Both the position numbers and the translations under genes were made by a program. From Brachynemurus nebulosus (Eukaryota; Arthropoda; Insecta; Neuroptera; Myrmeleontidae), in the NCBI GenBank assembly GCA_035578155.1, contig JAPWDM010000007.1, positions 36,926,413 to 36,990,412 of the forward strand: DNA of 64,000 nt, given 5' to 3'. This document shows positions 39,826 to 53,000 of the stretch, piece after piece (the stretch's first letter is position 1; every line of letters starts with the position of its first letter). Under the pieces are notes generated by a model, which worked only from the letters and a program-made list of their open reading frames with translations, was not told the origin of the DNA and did not search any database.

Positions 39826-42544
39826 ACAAAACGATTTCCATTTTTCATATATAAATATAATTTATCTAATGACGTCCCCAAGATTAAATTTTTATTTCAC
39901 TAAATTAATGGGAGTAATTCATAGAATTTGAATAATTTAAGTATGAAATTTTCATTTTTATGATTGAAATAAAAAAAAAAAATAAATACCTGCAAGAAAT
40001 CTATAGTTTTGGATCTGAAACGGTTTTATTTTGAAGGTAATAGATAGAAATATGGCCGCCATGAACTATTTACTGTACTGACAAAACAATAATGGCATAA
40101 TACGGTTGACTAGATATTAACTCGGTGGACCGCTTATTTACTAAAGCCATTTCCTGTCAGAAAATATTGGAAAACAATAATATTGAGGTATAGTTTATGT
40201 GACGTATTTCCTGTTTCGGTTGCATTTTACCGGATCTACTCTTAAAATTGTAAACAATTGCCATTATTTTTCAATGGGTACAAACTATTAAAAAGACTAT
40301 TAATTCGATTTTTTTGTTCTATTTTTTTGCGGTGTTAAGATGATTTGGAAAATATAATTAATGAGTTGGTGTTGAATAAATAGGATAATATTTTGTAATT
40401 CGGTCACGCAATTGAAAAATTTTCATTAATATTTTTATTAGTGATCTTTCAGAAGTCTTGAATTTAATTCTAACTAATAAAAACTGACTTGTAGGACTTA
40501 AGACTGCTGAGAAACCTAAAATTTCCAACTAAAAAACAAAAAAACTAAAAAAAAGTTGTTTCTGGGATATTCTAGTTCGATATCCGAGACTTGAATATCG
40601 AAGTCCCACAGTCCCGAAAACTGTAGGAGAGTTGACAATCTTAATTTGTGTTTCGGATAAAATTTACACAAACATTTTTTTAATACTTATGGACCGACAC
40701 TTGAAATACTTTATTATTTTTATTTAAGATTTCAACTTTACCTACGTTAGTAAATTGTCACGACCTTAATCGACTAAATATTCACCCACAGTGATTGAAT
40801 TAAAGTGGTGATAAAATTCAGTAAAACTTTTTTACCAAAATATTTTTTTGGTCATGTCAACAAATTAATCTGTGGTAAGAATAAAACTGTTCGAAGCCTT
40901 ATTTGTTTTCAGTTGTAAATATAGTGTTGCACAATGACTTTGTGCAACAATTAGTGAAGCAAGAAGAAACAAATTTACGATCAATATCCATTATCGATCG
41001 ATATAAAAGTACGAAATAAAAATCGAGTATAACCAGTTTAAGATTCGTAATAATATACAGTATTAATAAAAAACTACAACAAAAATCTGATTACAATTTG
41101 AAACTAAACAAACGTTCATGATGTTTTGGTGCCACTGATTGAATTTTTGCCAAAATTTACGTCGTAACAGAAAAAAAATTTGCCAAAACTATAACAGCTA
41201 AATGAGTTTTTTAGTGTCCCCGGCTCTCCCACCAAGAAATATTAAAGGCATATTTTGTGCTTTCTAAGACTACGGAGAGCTTTAAATAGAATAATAAAAA
41301 ATATCAAATGCCAAATTTGGCGGATCAGAAAAATTAAAAACTATTATTATTTACAAATTATTTGTTACACCTTTCAAAAATAACAGGTGAAGCAAAATAA
41401 GTAAATAAACGAAAAAAAAAACTATAAATTTGTGTGTGACTTGTGACTTGTGCAGTTATTTTCTTTCAGTAATGTCACTGAGTTAATTCTTCTTAACACC
41501 CATCACCGCTTGTAAGTGTCCATCGGTTAATTTTGATTTCAGTTTAGAGTTTTTATCGCGTATATAAATACTCCCAAATAATGAATTTGTAGAGAATGTT
41601 TACGCAATTTGCGAAAACGCAATTGTTCTTGTATCTATATTTTCGCCAACATTTTTTGGATCAGAAGAAAATGAACCTTAGTAATGGACTAATTATTTTT
41701 CAATTTGGAACAATTTTAAATAATGATCTGATATCGAGAAACGCATTTGTACCACGGACAACACTTTGCTGGGGAATCCCCTGGACCACAGTGAAATCAA
41801 AGAAAACCACAGTGAAATCAAAGAAACGTCTTAACGTCATATTGCAACTGTCATATAATTCACAAAATAAATGCATATTCAAAGAAGTCGAAATTGCAAT
41901 ATGCCATTGTTACAGTTACCATTTAAAAATACAATTAATTTCATCAAAAATTCTACAAAATTAACAAATTAATACGAACGTTTCGATTGGTTTATTGTTG
42001 GTAAATATAGTCCCGCCAAGAGGTGGAGTTTATCGAGTCAAGTGTTTCGTTTTTTATATAAAAAAGTATAATATGTTTACTGAATAATATGCTATTGTAC
42101 ATTTTCAAAATTATTCAGTAAAAATCAGACATTTTTATCGAGTGCTGGTGTATTCAGCTTTAATAATTGGTGTAGCCTGAAAATAGAAAGTTTAGAATTG
42201 TTTTAATCCTTGCGGCTTACGGCAGAAATGGTTAGATAAGCTTAAAGCTAATCCTAAACGAGACTGACGTTTTGATCTATAAAACTCGAATAAAGTTGGA
42301 AACGTTTGAAAACCAATTTTTTGCAAAATAACATTTTGGTAATCCTAAGGAAAGGACTACCAGATTGAGATGTTTTTCGCAAATTGGATGATTCAGAAAT
42401 AAAATATGCGATTAATAAACAACAAAGGTTAAGAAAGCGAGTATACTACTCTACATTTCATTAAAGGCTCTGTCAGCCACTTTTTTCAAAATTTCTTTTT
42501 ACATGAGCTCTGACTGAAAACGCACAGTGTTAGGACGAAACAGC
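39826..42544. other. Intergenic, nothing recognised
   Basis: A 122-codon open frame at 41596-41964 includes a doubled AAACCACAGTGAAATCAAAG block and has no recognisable domain. Otherwise AT-rich and featureless. Confidence 0.5.
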
Positions 42545-42946
42545 TAGTGATGAGCAAATGCAAGACCAAGACCAAGACTTGGCAGTCTTGGTCTTGGTCT
42601 TGGTCTTGCAAAATGCAGTCTTGGTCTTGGTCTTGGTCTTGTTATTGCAAAAAATCTTGCACTTTCTTGCATTTTTTTATTAGCGAATTTTTTTCCTCTA
42701 AAATCATAATTTTTACTATCTTTACGTATTAATTATACTTTCAAACTATTTAAATAGTTTAGCAAGAGTCTTGCTTTTCTCTTGCTTTTGTCTTGATCTT
42801 GCTCATTTGAGTCTTGGCATTGGTCTTGCAGCCATAATTATAGTCTTGGTCTTGGTCTTGCTCTTGGTATGCATAGTCTTGGTCTGGCAAAAAATGGAAG
42901 ACCAAGACAAGACTGCAAAACCAAGACTAATTTTGCTCACTCACTA
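42545..42946 (+). mobile_element. hAT-type MITE of GTCTTG/CAAGAC hexamers, copy C
   Basis: TAGTGATGAGCAAA start and inverted end TTTGCTCACTCACTA. Flanked by GAAACAGC and GAAACAGG (7 of 8 identical). It shares with copy B a unique AT-rich centre containing the palindrome AACTATTTAAATAGTT. Confidence 0.9.
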
Positions 42947-43054
42947 GAAACAGGCTTGAGTGTGTGCGGTTCTTAGTGGTTTCAGCGGTCTTTACCGGCA
43001 AGTTCTACTACAAATATACTGGCAGCCCTGCTTGAGAGTAATTTAATTGAATTT

Positions 43055-43318
43055 TCAGTAGGATAAGGGTTCGAATTCCACAACCAGCTATACTCCTGAA
43101 GGTTTTCTATAGTTTCGCTTCACAATTCCACATCAGTATCAATATAACTCGTTAAGAATTTGGCTACAGACGCACACCTTCTATATCCTGGTCCTTCATC
43201 ACTCTCCTTATCCTCCACTCACATCATAATTGGCTAATATAACGTTAAAAAAGTGTACTAATTATGATGGGGTCTTTAGAACGAACGTTAAACTCCATTA
43301 TTATTATTATAACCAAAA
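43055..43318 (+). repeat. SINE-like sequence
   Basis: Contains GGGTTCGAATTCC, a good RNA polymerase III B-box. Downstream is unique sequence, then GAACGAACGTTAAACTCC followed by an ATT repeat tail (43303-43315). The A-box side is truncated or unclear. Confidence 0.45.
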
Positions 43319-43920
43319 TACAACTCTCATAAAAATTTTGGAAAATATCTCTAAATATACTTTTCCAACTATCGTGCAATACACTTTTTAAGATAGATCA
43401 CATTTACCCGCATAAAAAATTCGAATACAACAAAATGTACAAAAAAAATTTTAATTGGGAGGCGGAACTTTGTTGAACCGAAAACATACAAATCAGGTAT
43501 CTGATACGGTTCGTCATAAGGTTCATCGTGACTGAACCACTTCAAACAAGAAAAAGTAAATAATCAACTCCCTGACACACAATCAACAAACACTTCACCC
43601 CCACTTAAAATGACTTAAACCTCATTCCGAATTAATTATTTTAATCATTTTTTACTGGATTTTGTCTTGTTTACGTCACCCAATGGTGCGTGTATTAGTT
43701 GAATTTTATCGACGGCCAGTATCGGTTCGAAAATAAATCGCGAAGTGAAAATGTGTATGGTGAAGTGATGGCGTTGGATTTTGTGTTTTGAAGTGATTGC
43801 GATTTGGGGCAGTTTTGAGCGAAGTGTTTGGATTAATGTTTCTGTTTGGTGTTAATTTATGTCATGTTTCAACTGTTCAAAAACGTTTCGCTGGACCCGC
43901 GTCATTATTCGTAGCGGAGA

Positions 43921-44005
43921 ATGACAGTGAATCGTCTAAGCTTCTTAAAAGATCGACATCCGAATATCATGCACCGACAATGCTTTAGCGGTTATCCATT
44001 TCAAG
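43921..44005 (+). CDS. prd: prd exon 1 (N-terminus before the paired domain)
   Basis: Encodes 28 residues beginning [10 protein letters not shown] and ending SGYPFQ, then one base of a Gly codon, with donor GTATTT. The GYPFQ ending joins directly to GQGRVNQ in the next exon, the junction seen in insect Pax3/7 proteins. A different reading frame across this exon is open for 63 codons from 43797, but its product matches nothing and lacks this junction. Confidence 0.75.
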
Positions 44006-47000
44006 GTATTTTTTTTTAAAAAAAAGTCAAAATTGTTGGCGAAATTTTTGTTGAAAGTGCTGAGGCTGAAGGAATCTACGTTTTTTAGCGCTCTAAGAAT
44101 TAAGGAAGTAATTAATTTAAAGGTAGTTTGTAAAAGCTTAATCGAATGCAGAGGATTACATATTTGGTCAATTCGTCTTTTAGGTACAAGAAAGATTTAC
44201 CCTTTAGTAAAATATATTGTTTAAAAAAAACTTTAATAACTAATAATCTTTTTATTAGTAATTTTAGAAAAGTTTTGGTTCTTGTGTGCGAAAACCGAAC
44301 GAAAATTGCCCAAAAATTTAACACAATATTTAAACAGTAAGGATAAATATACCTGAGACTTTACTGTTTTAAAATAATTTAAACACTCTTCAAACGATTT
44401 GAACTGAGCAACAGTGATTCAAAAACATATTTCCCTGAATCAAAAAAATATGTCCTCTGGTTCAAATAAAAAAAAAAAATCAAAACAATTTTTAATCTTC
44501 GAACAAAGAAATTGTTTTGAGAATGTAACCAATTAAAGAAATCCATACTAAAAAAACAATTGATTGTTTGGCTGAAACCCGTCGGCTTTGGAGCAAGACG
44601 ACAACTTTTTGCGGAACTGTCTTAAACTAGCTAGGGGCCCCTGAGCACATTGAATTTAGGGGGCTCTGGGCACACTGAATTTCGGGGTCTTTTAGAAGAA
44701 CAGAAACCTACAGTAAAATATCAAGCCACAAAAAGATTTGTGTATAATTAATAACTTCATTAACCCTAGAATCATACGTTGACGAATGGACATCAATTTG
44801 ACGAATGGACATTTTACGGAGAATTTTAAAGTTTATTTGTAAAAAACTTTTTTTTACATAACGATACTACAAAAGCGAACAAAATATTTAAAAAAATTGC
44901 ATTTGGAAAAATTTTTTAATATAAATATTTATTAATTTTTTATCAAAGCATATTTTCATTATAAAAATTAAAAAATATATAAATACATCAATTGTATTAT
45001 AAGATATGTCTTTAAAATAATTAACTTATGAACTATTATGAGTCGGTGGACATGTGTGACTTTACAGAATGTGAAATTTCCCGTCATAATATTCCCGTAA
45101 AGATGTAGTTATTTCCTCATTAGGCACATTTATAAATTTTCTAAAATTTGTTAGTAATTTTTCGAATAAGATCTCAAAAAATAGTAAAAATTAAAATATT
45201 TTCCACAAAATAAATTGTTAATCTTTTATTAAGTCACTTGAAACGCATTCTTTGGTTTTCAATTCAATATGTATATTAAAACTTCAGTATTATGTCGTCT
45301 CTATAAGTCAAACAGCTGTAATCATCTTTCACATTATAATTATCATTAAACAAATTAATTACAACATCCATATCTTTAATAAATATTAGAAAAATTAGGG
45401 AAAACTTTTATATGTAAAGTACAAAATCTTAAAAAAAAACATAGGTTAATTGACGTACACTATTTTAATATAAACAAAACGACAGCAACTAAAAACAAAA
45501 TTGATGCGTCTTTTGTGTTATCATAACAAATAAATTAGATACCAGAAATTTTAGAACAGTTTTTTGGAACAAATTTTAGAAAAGTTTGGTCATCAATTTG
45601 ACGAGTACGTATGATTCTAGGGTTAACACAACTCCATCCAAATGTATGATTTTTTGCATATATTTTGAAAATTAAATTGGAATCCTTATAATTTCATCAA
45701 ATCTATTTGCTCATCTATCAGCTCACCTTCATTAATTGCTATATTTTCGGCCTATGAACACGAAATTTTGTCGCGTTCGTCGGGGCTAAAACCAAAATCC
45801 ATTTCCTGACTTTACCTCAATGTTATGATAATTGAATCATCTTGAGATCACACTGTACAATAAAAAAAAAACCGGTTTAAAATTTCAATTTAATATTCGA
45901 CTTAATCGTCGTGTCAAAATTAATTATGAAGTGTGATTAAATGGTCATTAATGTAGCAGCGTGATACTAATTATTTAGATTAAATCGTTTATAATAATTA
46001 CGAATTATTTTGATAATTAATTTTAATTGTTATAATGTTATGAATATTTAGATTTGTAATATACTAATTGTAAGACGTATTTTCACGCGGTGATTTGTGA
46101 TGGTGATTCACGAAAAAGAATCTTAGCAATCTGACAAATTGCACATGTTTTAGGAATACTTTAAAGGGACATAGTCAATGAAATAATTTCATGTTCAGAC
46201 AATCATAATGTAATTCAGACAAATATTGTCACTTTTTTAAACATTAGAGAAATGTTTAAAAAGCAATTCTTGAACTTTGAATAGGTTTCTTGTAATCTGG
46301 TTGTGTAATATGAAATGTCGTTTCCCGACCACTTGGTCAACCATATATGTAATTCGGACAAATATCGACACTTTTTTAGGCATTAGACAGATTTTTAAAA
46401 TATAATTCTTGAATTCTGAATAGATTTCCTGTAGTCTGGAATCATTTGCACCATTAACTGGAATAACATTTGGTTGTGTAATATGAAATGTCGTTTCCCG
46501 ACCACTTGGTCAATCATATAATTCAGACAAATACCGACACTTTTTTAGGCATTCGACAAATTTTTAAAAAATAATTCTTGAATTTTGAATAGATTTCCTG
46601 TAGTCTGGAATCATTTCCACTATTAATTGAAATAACATTAGGCTGTGTAATATGAAATGTTGTTTCCCAACCACTTGGTCAACCATATATGTAATTCAGA
46701 CAAATATCGACACTTTTTTAAGCATTAGACACATTTTTAAAAAACAATTCTTGAATTTTGAATAGATTTCCTGTAGTCTGGAATCATTTGCACCATTAAT
46801 TGGAATAACATTAGGTTGTGTAATATGAAATGTCGTATTCAGACCACTTATCTCTGCTGATGAATTAATTACTCGAAAGCCAACTCGTAACCGTAGTATG
46901 AATTTTCACAAAGTAAACGTTTCAAATATTAACTATTTAAACACTTTGAAGTCGATTTTACAGAAAGTGGGAAATTTTTTTGCATGTAATCGATATTCTT

Positions 47001-50000
47001 GCCTTAAAGAGGATTCAGTAGTGTTCATCAATGCAAGCTAAACATTAATGAATTATCAAAACTGAATTCAACGTTAAATGTTTTAGTTAAATTAGACTTC
47101 CTTTAATAATAACAGCAAAAGATTCGACATTTATATACAAAGATTTGTATTAATTGATTAAACGGAAATCATTGAAGTTTTATTTGTTATTACAGCGGAA
47201 AATATAACAAGACATTTTCCAAGTGCGTCCTAAACACGCATTAACACGCAGTTAAATCGATTTAGAAAGAATTATATTCATAACTCATTTTAATTGATTT
47301 AAATATTTAGATTTCTTATAAATTAACATTAGATATTTCAATGTATATTACCTATTATAGTAATTTTATTATAAAAATACACTAACGGTGATCTGTTTTC
47401 TTACATTTACGGAGTTTTTAATAGTCGCTTACTTAGTCTACTTACCGCTTTAATTGAAGCTTTAAGTCATTTTTAATTTGATTCATTGTTTACTTAAAAT
47501 ACATAGTGACAAAGACAGTGTTTTGAATATTTTTGAAAATGGAGATGACAGAAAATTTATGTATTGATTTACCAGGTATGTTAATTTAAGTAAAATTTGA
47601 GAAAAATTAATTTTTATTATTGAGTCAAAAAATTTCCCTTTAGAATTGTTAACGCTTTAAATGATTAAGACGAGTTAACTCGTCCTGCAATATGGCGGCT
47701 CAAAATGCTGTGATATGTATAAATTCATTTGACAGATTTTCCGAAATACGGTAAAATTCTAAATAATGATCAATTGCATCAACGGAGTTTAGTATAACTT
47801 ATATTTTGTAAATTCCTAAGGTTCACTTTTTTGATGTTGGGATCTTTGATTTTTTTTCTTTTTCATTTTTTGTAACCTTATCTATTGTACTTATCACTGG
47901 CAGTAAGAAGCACGGTATTTTGAGACAAAAAAAATTTTCCATATGGTTTATTTAAAAGGCTTAATTTTATACTGCTAGTTCACAACTATTTTTCTAAGGA
48001 AATTTTCCCTGTCCTAAGAAAAATTATGAAATATAAAAAAACTTAAATTAGTAGATATTATAATGACTTTTTATTTTGGTTTTGAAGTCCAAAGCATAAA
48101 AAATCATTATTTTCATGAAAATTTTGGGTTTTTGAAACATAATTATGATTTATACAGCTCCACAATGAAGGTGCTTTTACAAGGCTCGACAAATTGAACA
48201 ATTATGGCGAATGAAAAAAAACCATCTATTTTGCATGTGTTGCATACAATATTTTTTGTAATTTTATAAAATCTATATTAAAAAATATATATTTTTTAGC
48301 ATATTTGATTTGAATTATTCATAGATGACTGTATAGCTTGTATTGAACGTTATTGCAGAAAGGAATATTCTTTATTGATTCTATTTTTTCAGGCGTGATA
48401 AAAAGTAAAACTTTACGCACAATACGCACTTGGCGGATTTTTATTTTAAAATCGTTACAATTTTGTTGGTTTCAACTAATTTGCGTCTTTTTAATTCGTA
48501 GCAACCCAAACTCCTTAATTGATAAACTTGGTGTTGTTTTCAAAAATTTATTTTCATAATAGTAACCTAAACCCTTGTCCCTTACCGATTCTCACAGTAA
48601 AGACAACGTTCATGCAAAAAATAAGACTGAATCTTTTGTTTAGAACTTTAGAGAAACCTGGTTATAACTAGTCCTCAGAGGCGTAGCGAGCATAACCAGC
48701 GCCCGGTGCGTGACACTTTATTTGCGCCCCCCTTAACTTCTAAAATTGTAAAAATTTTAGATAGTGGAACGGTGTATTTAAAATTTCGGAAAAAATTCTT
48801 TCGCATAAATTTGTATTTTAAATTTTTCCCTGAAAGTTGCCTTAACGACCTTTTTTTTGCTCACCAGTGCTTTGTTTTTGTAATTTCGTAATTTCCCTAA
48901 ACTTTCACGTAACAAAATTCTAATGACAAACACAAAAAAAAATTTAAAGTAATAGCGGCCCTCTTATTAGCTTTTTACGCTCCTCTTATTAGCTTTGGGC
49001 GCCCCTCTCAAAGTGTCGCCCGGGTCATGATAGTACCCCTTGCACCTCCCTCGCTTCGCCACTGCTAGTCCTTCTATGGTTTACTTTGATTTGTAATAAA
49101 TCAGGCAAAATATTTGATCACAGTAAAGTTTTTTTTTGCACCAAGCAGGTTTTATAGTTTTCGCTGATCAAAAATGAACGGAAAAATTCTATTTTCAGGA
49201 CAAGGCAGAGTAAATCAACTTGGTGGTGTTTTCATAAATGGTCGTCCCTTACCAAATCATATACGTTTAAAAATTGTTGAAATGGCTGCGGCTGGAGTGC
49301 GTCCTTGCGTTATTTCTAGACAATTAAGGGTTAGTCATGGCTGTGTCTCCAAAATATTGAATCGTTATCAGGTAAATATAAAAAATGTGTTAGGTTTTAT
49401 ATTATTTTTTGCATGAACAATCATTTTTCAACAAATGCTTGGAAACACTGTTCTTAGAATTTGATGTAACAAAAATTCAAAACCGTTAATAATTGCTCTG
49501 AATACCAAAATTGGTTATATTCTGAAACTTATTTAATTATACGGCAAAAAAACCGAATTCAGTAATACACAAATAGATTAAATTTGCTAACGACTATTTT
49601 GCTCTAGTTTAATATATTATGATGTGTAGTTTATCTATTTAGAGATGTGACTGCTATTGTCTTGCAATACTACTTAAGGGGGTATTCTAGTCTAGAAATT
49701 CGAAAAAATAGCTTTTTTTCATATTTCCAAAGTTCAAACCTTTAAGAATAAATCTCTAAAAGGATTTAAGTAAATTCGAATTATTTTCAGAATTATGGTT
49801 ATTTTGTCCTGTGTACTGAGTATCTTTTCAGTATTAAATTCAAATTTATAATATAAATTACTCGAAACTACTTTTTTCGTTATTTGATTGACATAATATC
49901 TCAAGTTCTAATGCACCGATTTACTTGAAATTTGGTACAGACCTTCTTAATACTATCAAAATTGGTCCGACGCGACGTAGGGGTTTTTGGATTTTTTTTT

Positions 50001-53000
50001 TACTATTTTTAAAAAATTTTCAAAGTTGAAAAAAGGTGGCGAAAAAATTATTTTTTTTAAATGGACGCCATTTTGTGAAAAAAATTATTTTTTCAAATCG
50101 GCTACGCCCAACTAATTTTACGTCCTTGTTTATTAAGAATTAGCTAAAATTTTATGTTTCAGCTCATCAGGAGGGTTGCGATCACGTCAACTAGGAGACA
50201 CCTTTTTTTTGAGTCCCCACTTTGCCGGACTGTATCGATTTCAATTTTGAATTTTTTTTTTTAATTTTTATATTTTTCAAATATCAATAAAAAACTGTTA
50301 CTTACTGAAAAATGGATACTAAAAATGTTTACTGTTTTTTTTATTACCCCCGTAAAATCACCTCAAAATCGAGACTCTAGAATACCCCCTTAAAGTAATA
50401 ACTTATATTCTTATGCAATGTACTCATTAAATGCTTAAAAACAATCAATAAGTAATTTTATCGATAAATTATTACGAATTAATGTTTGAATTTCTTACTT
50501 TCTCTTACTTTTTATTCACATTATGCCCTTTGCACAAGTTGCACAAAAATGGTTTTGTTGTACTTATTGTAAATTTTCAAATTTTTATTTGAAACAAAAA
50601 TGTTTCTTGTTTTCGTTCTTACTACAAACTATTTTGGGACTAACATTATGTGTTAAAAAAAGACAAATTAATTAGGAAAAATAAAAAAACAAACTGTGAA
50701 TGTATACTGAGCGTCCCGGCCGGATGTATACATACGATTTACATGTTAATTTTTAACATTGGATTCCCATTAAGAAAAAGTTATGTCACAAGAGTGCTTT
50801 GGATAAACATATTCCAATTTTTGGCAATTTTCTTTTATAAAATAATTTTTTTGCCACCAAATTATCTGGACTATTTCTTCAACAGAATATTTTTTTGGTA
50901 TTTTTACTATTTTAATATTTATTTTTAAGAAAAAAATGCCCTTTTTTGAATTTACAGCAGATGACACAAATATTTATTATGTAAAAATGTGAACTGCTTG
51001 AAAATTGCGACATTCATTTTTTTATTTTAATGCAATATTTTTGTTAAAGCTATAATAACAGTAGTTATAATATTAAATTAGTATTATTCGTTTATTCAAA
51101 GCACTCTTGTGACATAACTTTTTCCTTATGGGAATCCAATGTTAAAAATTAACATGTAAATCGTATGTATACATCCAAATGGGACACCTCGTATATCACT
51201 ATTATTACAAACTGTTCTGTGATCGTTCCTCACTAAAAACCATTGTTAAGCCCACCTCTGCATCCACTTATAAAAAAATGTGGTATCATCTATCTGTATA
51301 ACCGAATTTCATACACGAAAATACTTCAAATTTTTAATTATTTATAAAAAAAATTTTATATTTTTAACTGTAATTTACTTTATGAAATACCAACTGCAGA
51401 TCGATCGAAAACTGACTAAACATCAACACACAATTTATTTATAAAATAATCGTTCTTGTTTTTTCAAAAATATATAAAGGAAACTGGATCGATTCGTCCC
51501 GGTGTAATTGGTGGTTCAAAACCGCGAGTGGCATCGCCCGAGATTGAACATCGTATTGAACAGTATAAACGTGACGAACCAAAAATATTTAGTTGGGAAA
51601 TTCGTGAACGTTTGTTGAAAGAGGGTCTGTGCGATCGTGCCACTGTGCCATCCGTTTCAGCGATTAGTCGATTGTTACGTGGACGCGAAGACATTGCCGG
51701 GGCGACCGGGTCATCATCATTGGATTCAAAGAAATCCAGCGCAGATGGTGAGTTGATTAAAATCTTAATTTCGTTTAATTTTTAAATGTTTTGAAAGATT
51801 TCATTTTTATTGTAAAATTTAAAAGATCGGCCCCAAATACAATGATGTGAAAACAGTAATTCTAATCATGGAAAGACAATTAAATTTAAGGCTAATAGTA
51901 TATTTTGTGCAACCACCTTTAGCCTTGCGTTCTTTGGGCCCCGCACTGCGAAGGGCTCACGATACTTCGATTAATATCATAATATTTTATTTTGTTCTTC
52001 TAAGAAGTAAAAATGACCGATTTTTTTTTATCATATATCTCCAAAATTATATCAGTACTACAGACGTTTATCTTAAACCAATATTTAGAAATCTAGAAGT
52101 CTTTAAAGTTTGGTGATTTCAGCCGTCTCGATGACAATCTTCACTATTTTTATAGTTTTAGACCAGTGGTTTTCAACCTGTGGGTCACAACCCCCTGGGG
52201 GGTCGGGAAGCCTTTTTAAGGGGGTCGCAGGTACACGATAAAACCACTCTAGTTCATTACATAATATTTAATTAAGAAAAGGTTAATTAAAGATTACATT
52301 AATATAATAGTTTCATACCTTTGCTTGATAAAATTTCAAAACAAATAACTGCGGCTTATTTTCAATATCAGTAAATCCGAGTTCTAAATAATTGTCGTCA
52401 TATAGACGCTTTTTCTTTGCTTTTGTTTCATTACTCTTACTGGAACTTCAAGTTGACGATTGTGCATGTCTTTCCAGAAATTCATCAATTTTTAATAATT
52501 ACATTAGCACAGAATTTTGGATATTAAACAATAAAAGACAGTGAGAAACTACTAAACAAACAACAAGTCAATTCAATAAATTTAAACATAATTCAAAGCG
52601 AATTCACAATTCATAGAATTCAAAAGTGCTATCCTTTAATCACCTGATGCTCCACGCAGCGCTCATCACGTTGCGCTGACTCGCTTACACAAGTCACGCG
52701 CGCGTTCAGAAGCTACTATAAGTCGTCAATTTCGTTATCGATATAAAAATATGCCTATTTAAAATCATTTGTTACATATATATTTAATTGACACCTAACT
52801 GAAAATAACCAATAATGATAAACGAATTCGATATTTATAACATAAAATAAAATAAAAGTTAGAAATAGCAGAGGATAGGGGTCGCGAAACATTTTTCCAT
52901 GCTAAGGGGGTCGCGCCATGAAAAAGGTTTGAAAAACACTGTTTTAGACCAATTTAAATAAATTTTTGCTTGCAATCGTCTCAGTTAATTATCAACTTTT

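Noticed and set aside
41596..41964. 122-codon frame
   Set aside because: Low complexity, an internal duplicated block and no recognisable domain; not supported as a gene.
43797..43988. 63-codon frame starting MRFGAVLSEVFGLMFLFGVN (signal-peptide-like)
   Set aside because: It overlaps prd exon 1 in another frame. The prd frame gives the conserved GYPFQ-GQGRVNQ junction, so this one is treated as a shadow or at most an upstream ORF.
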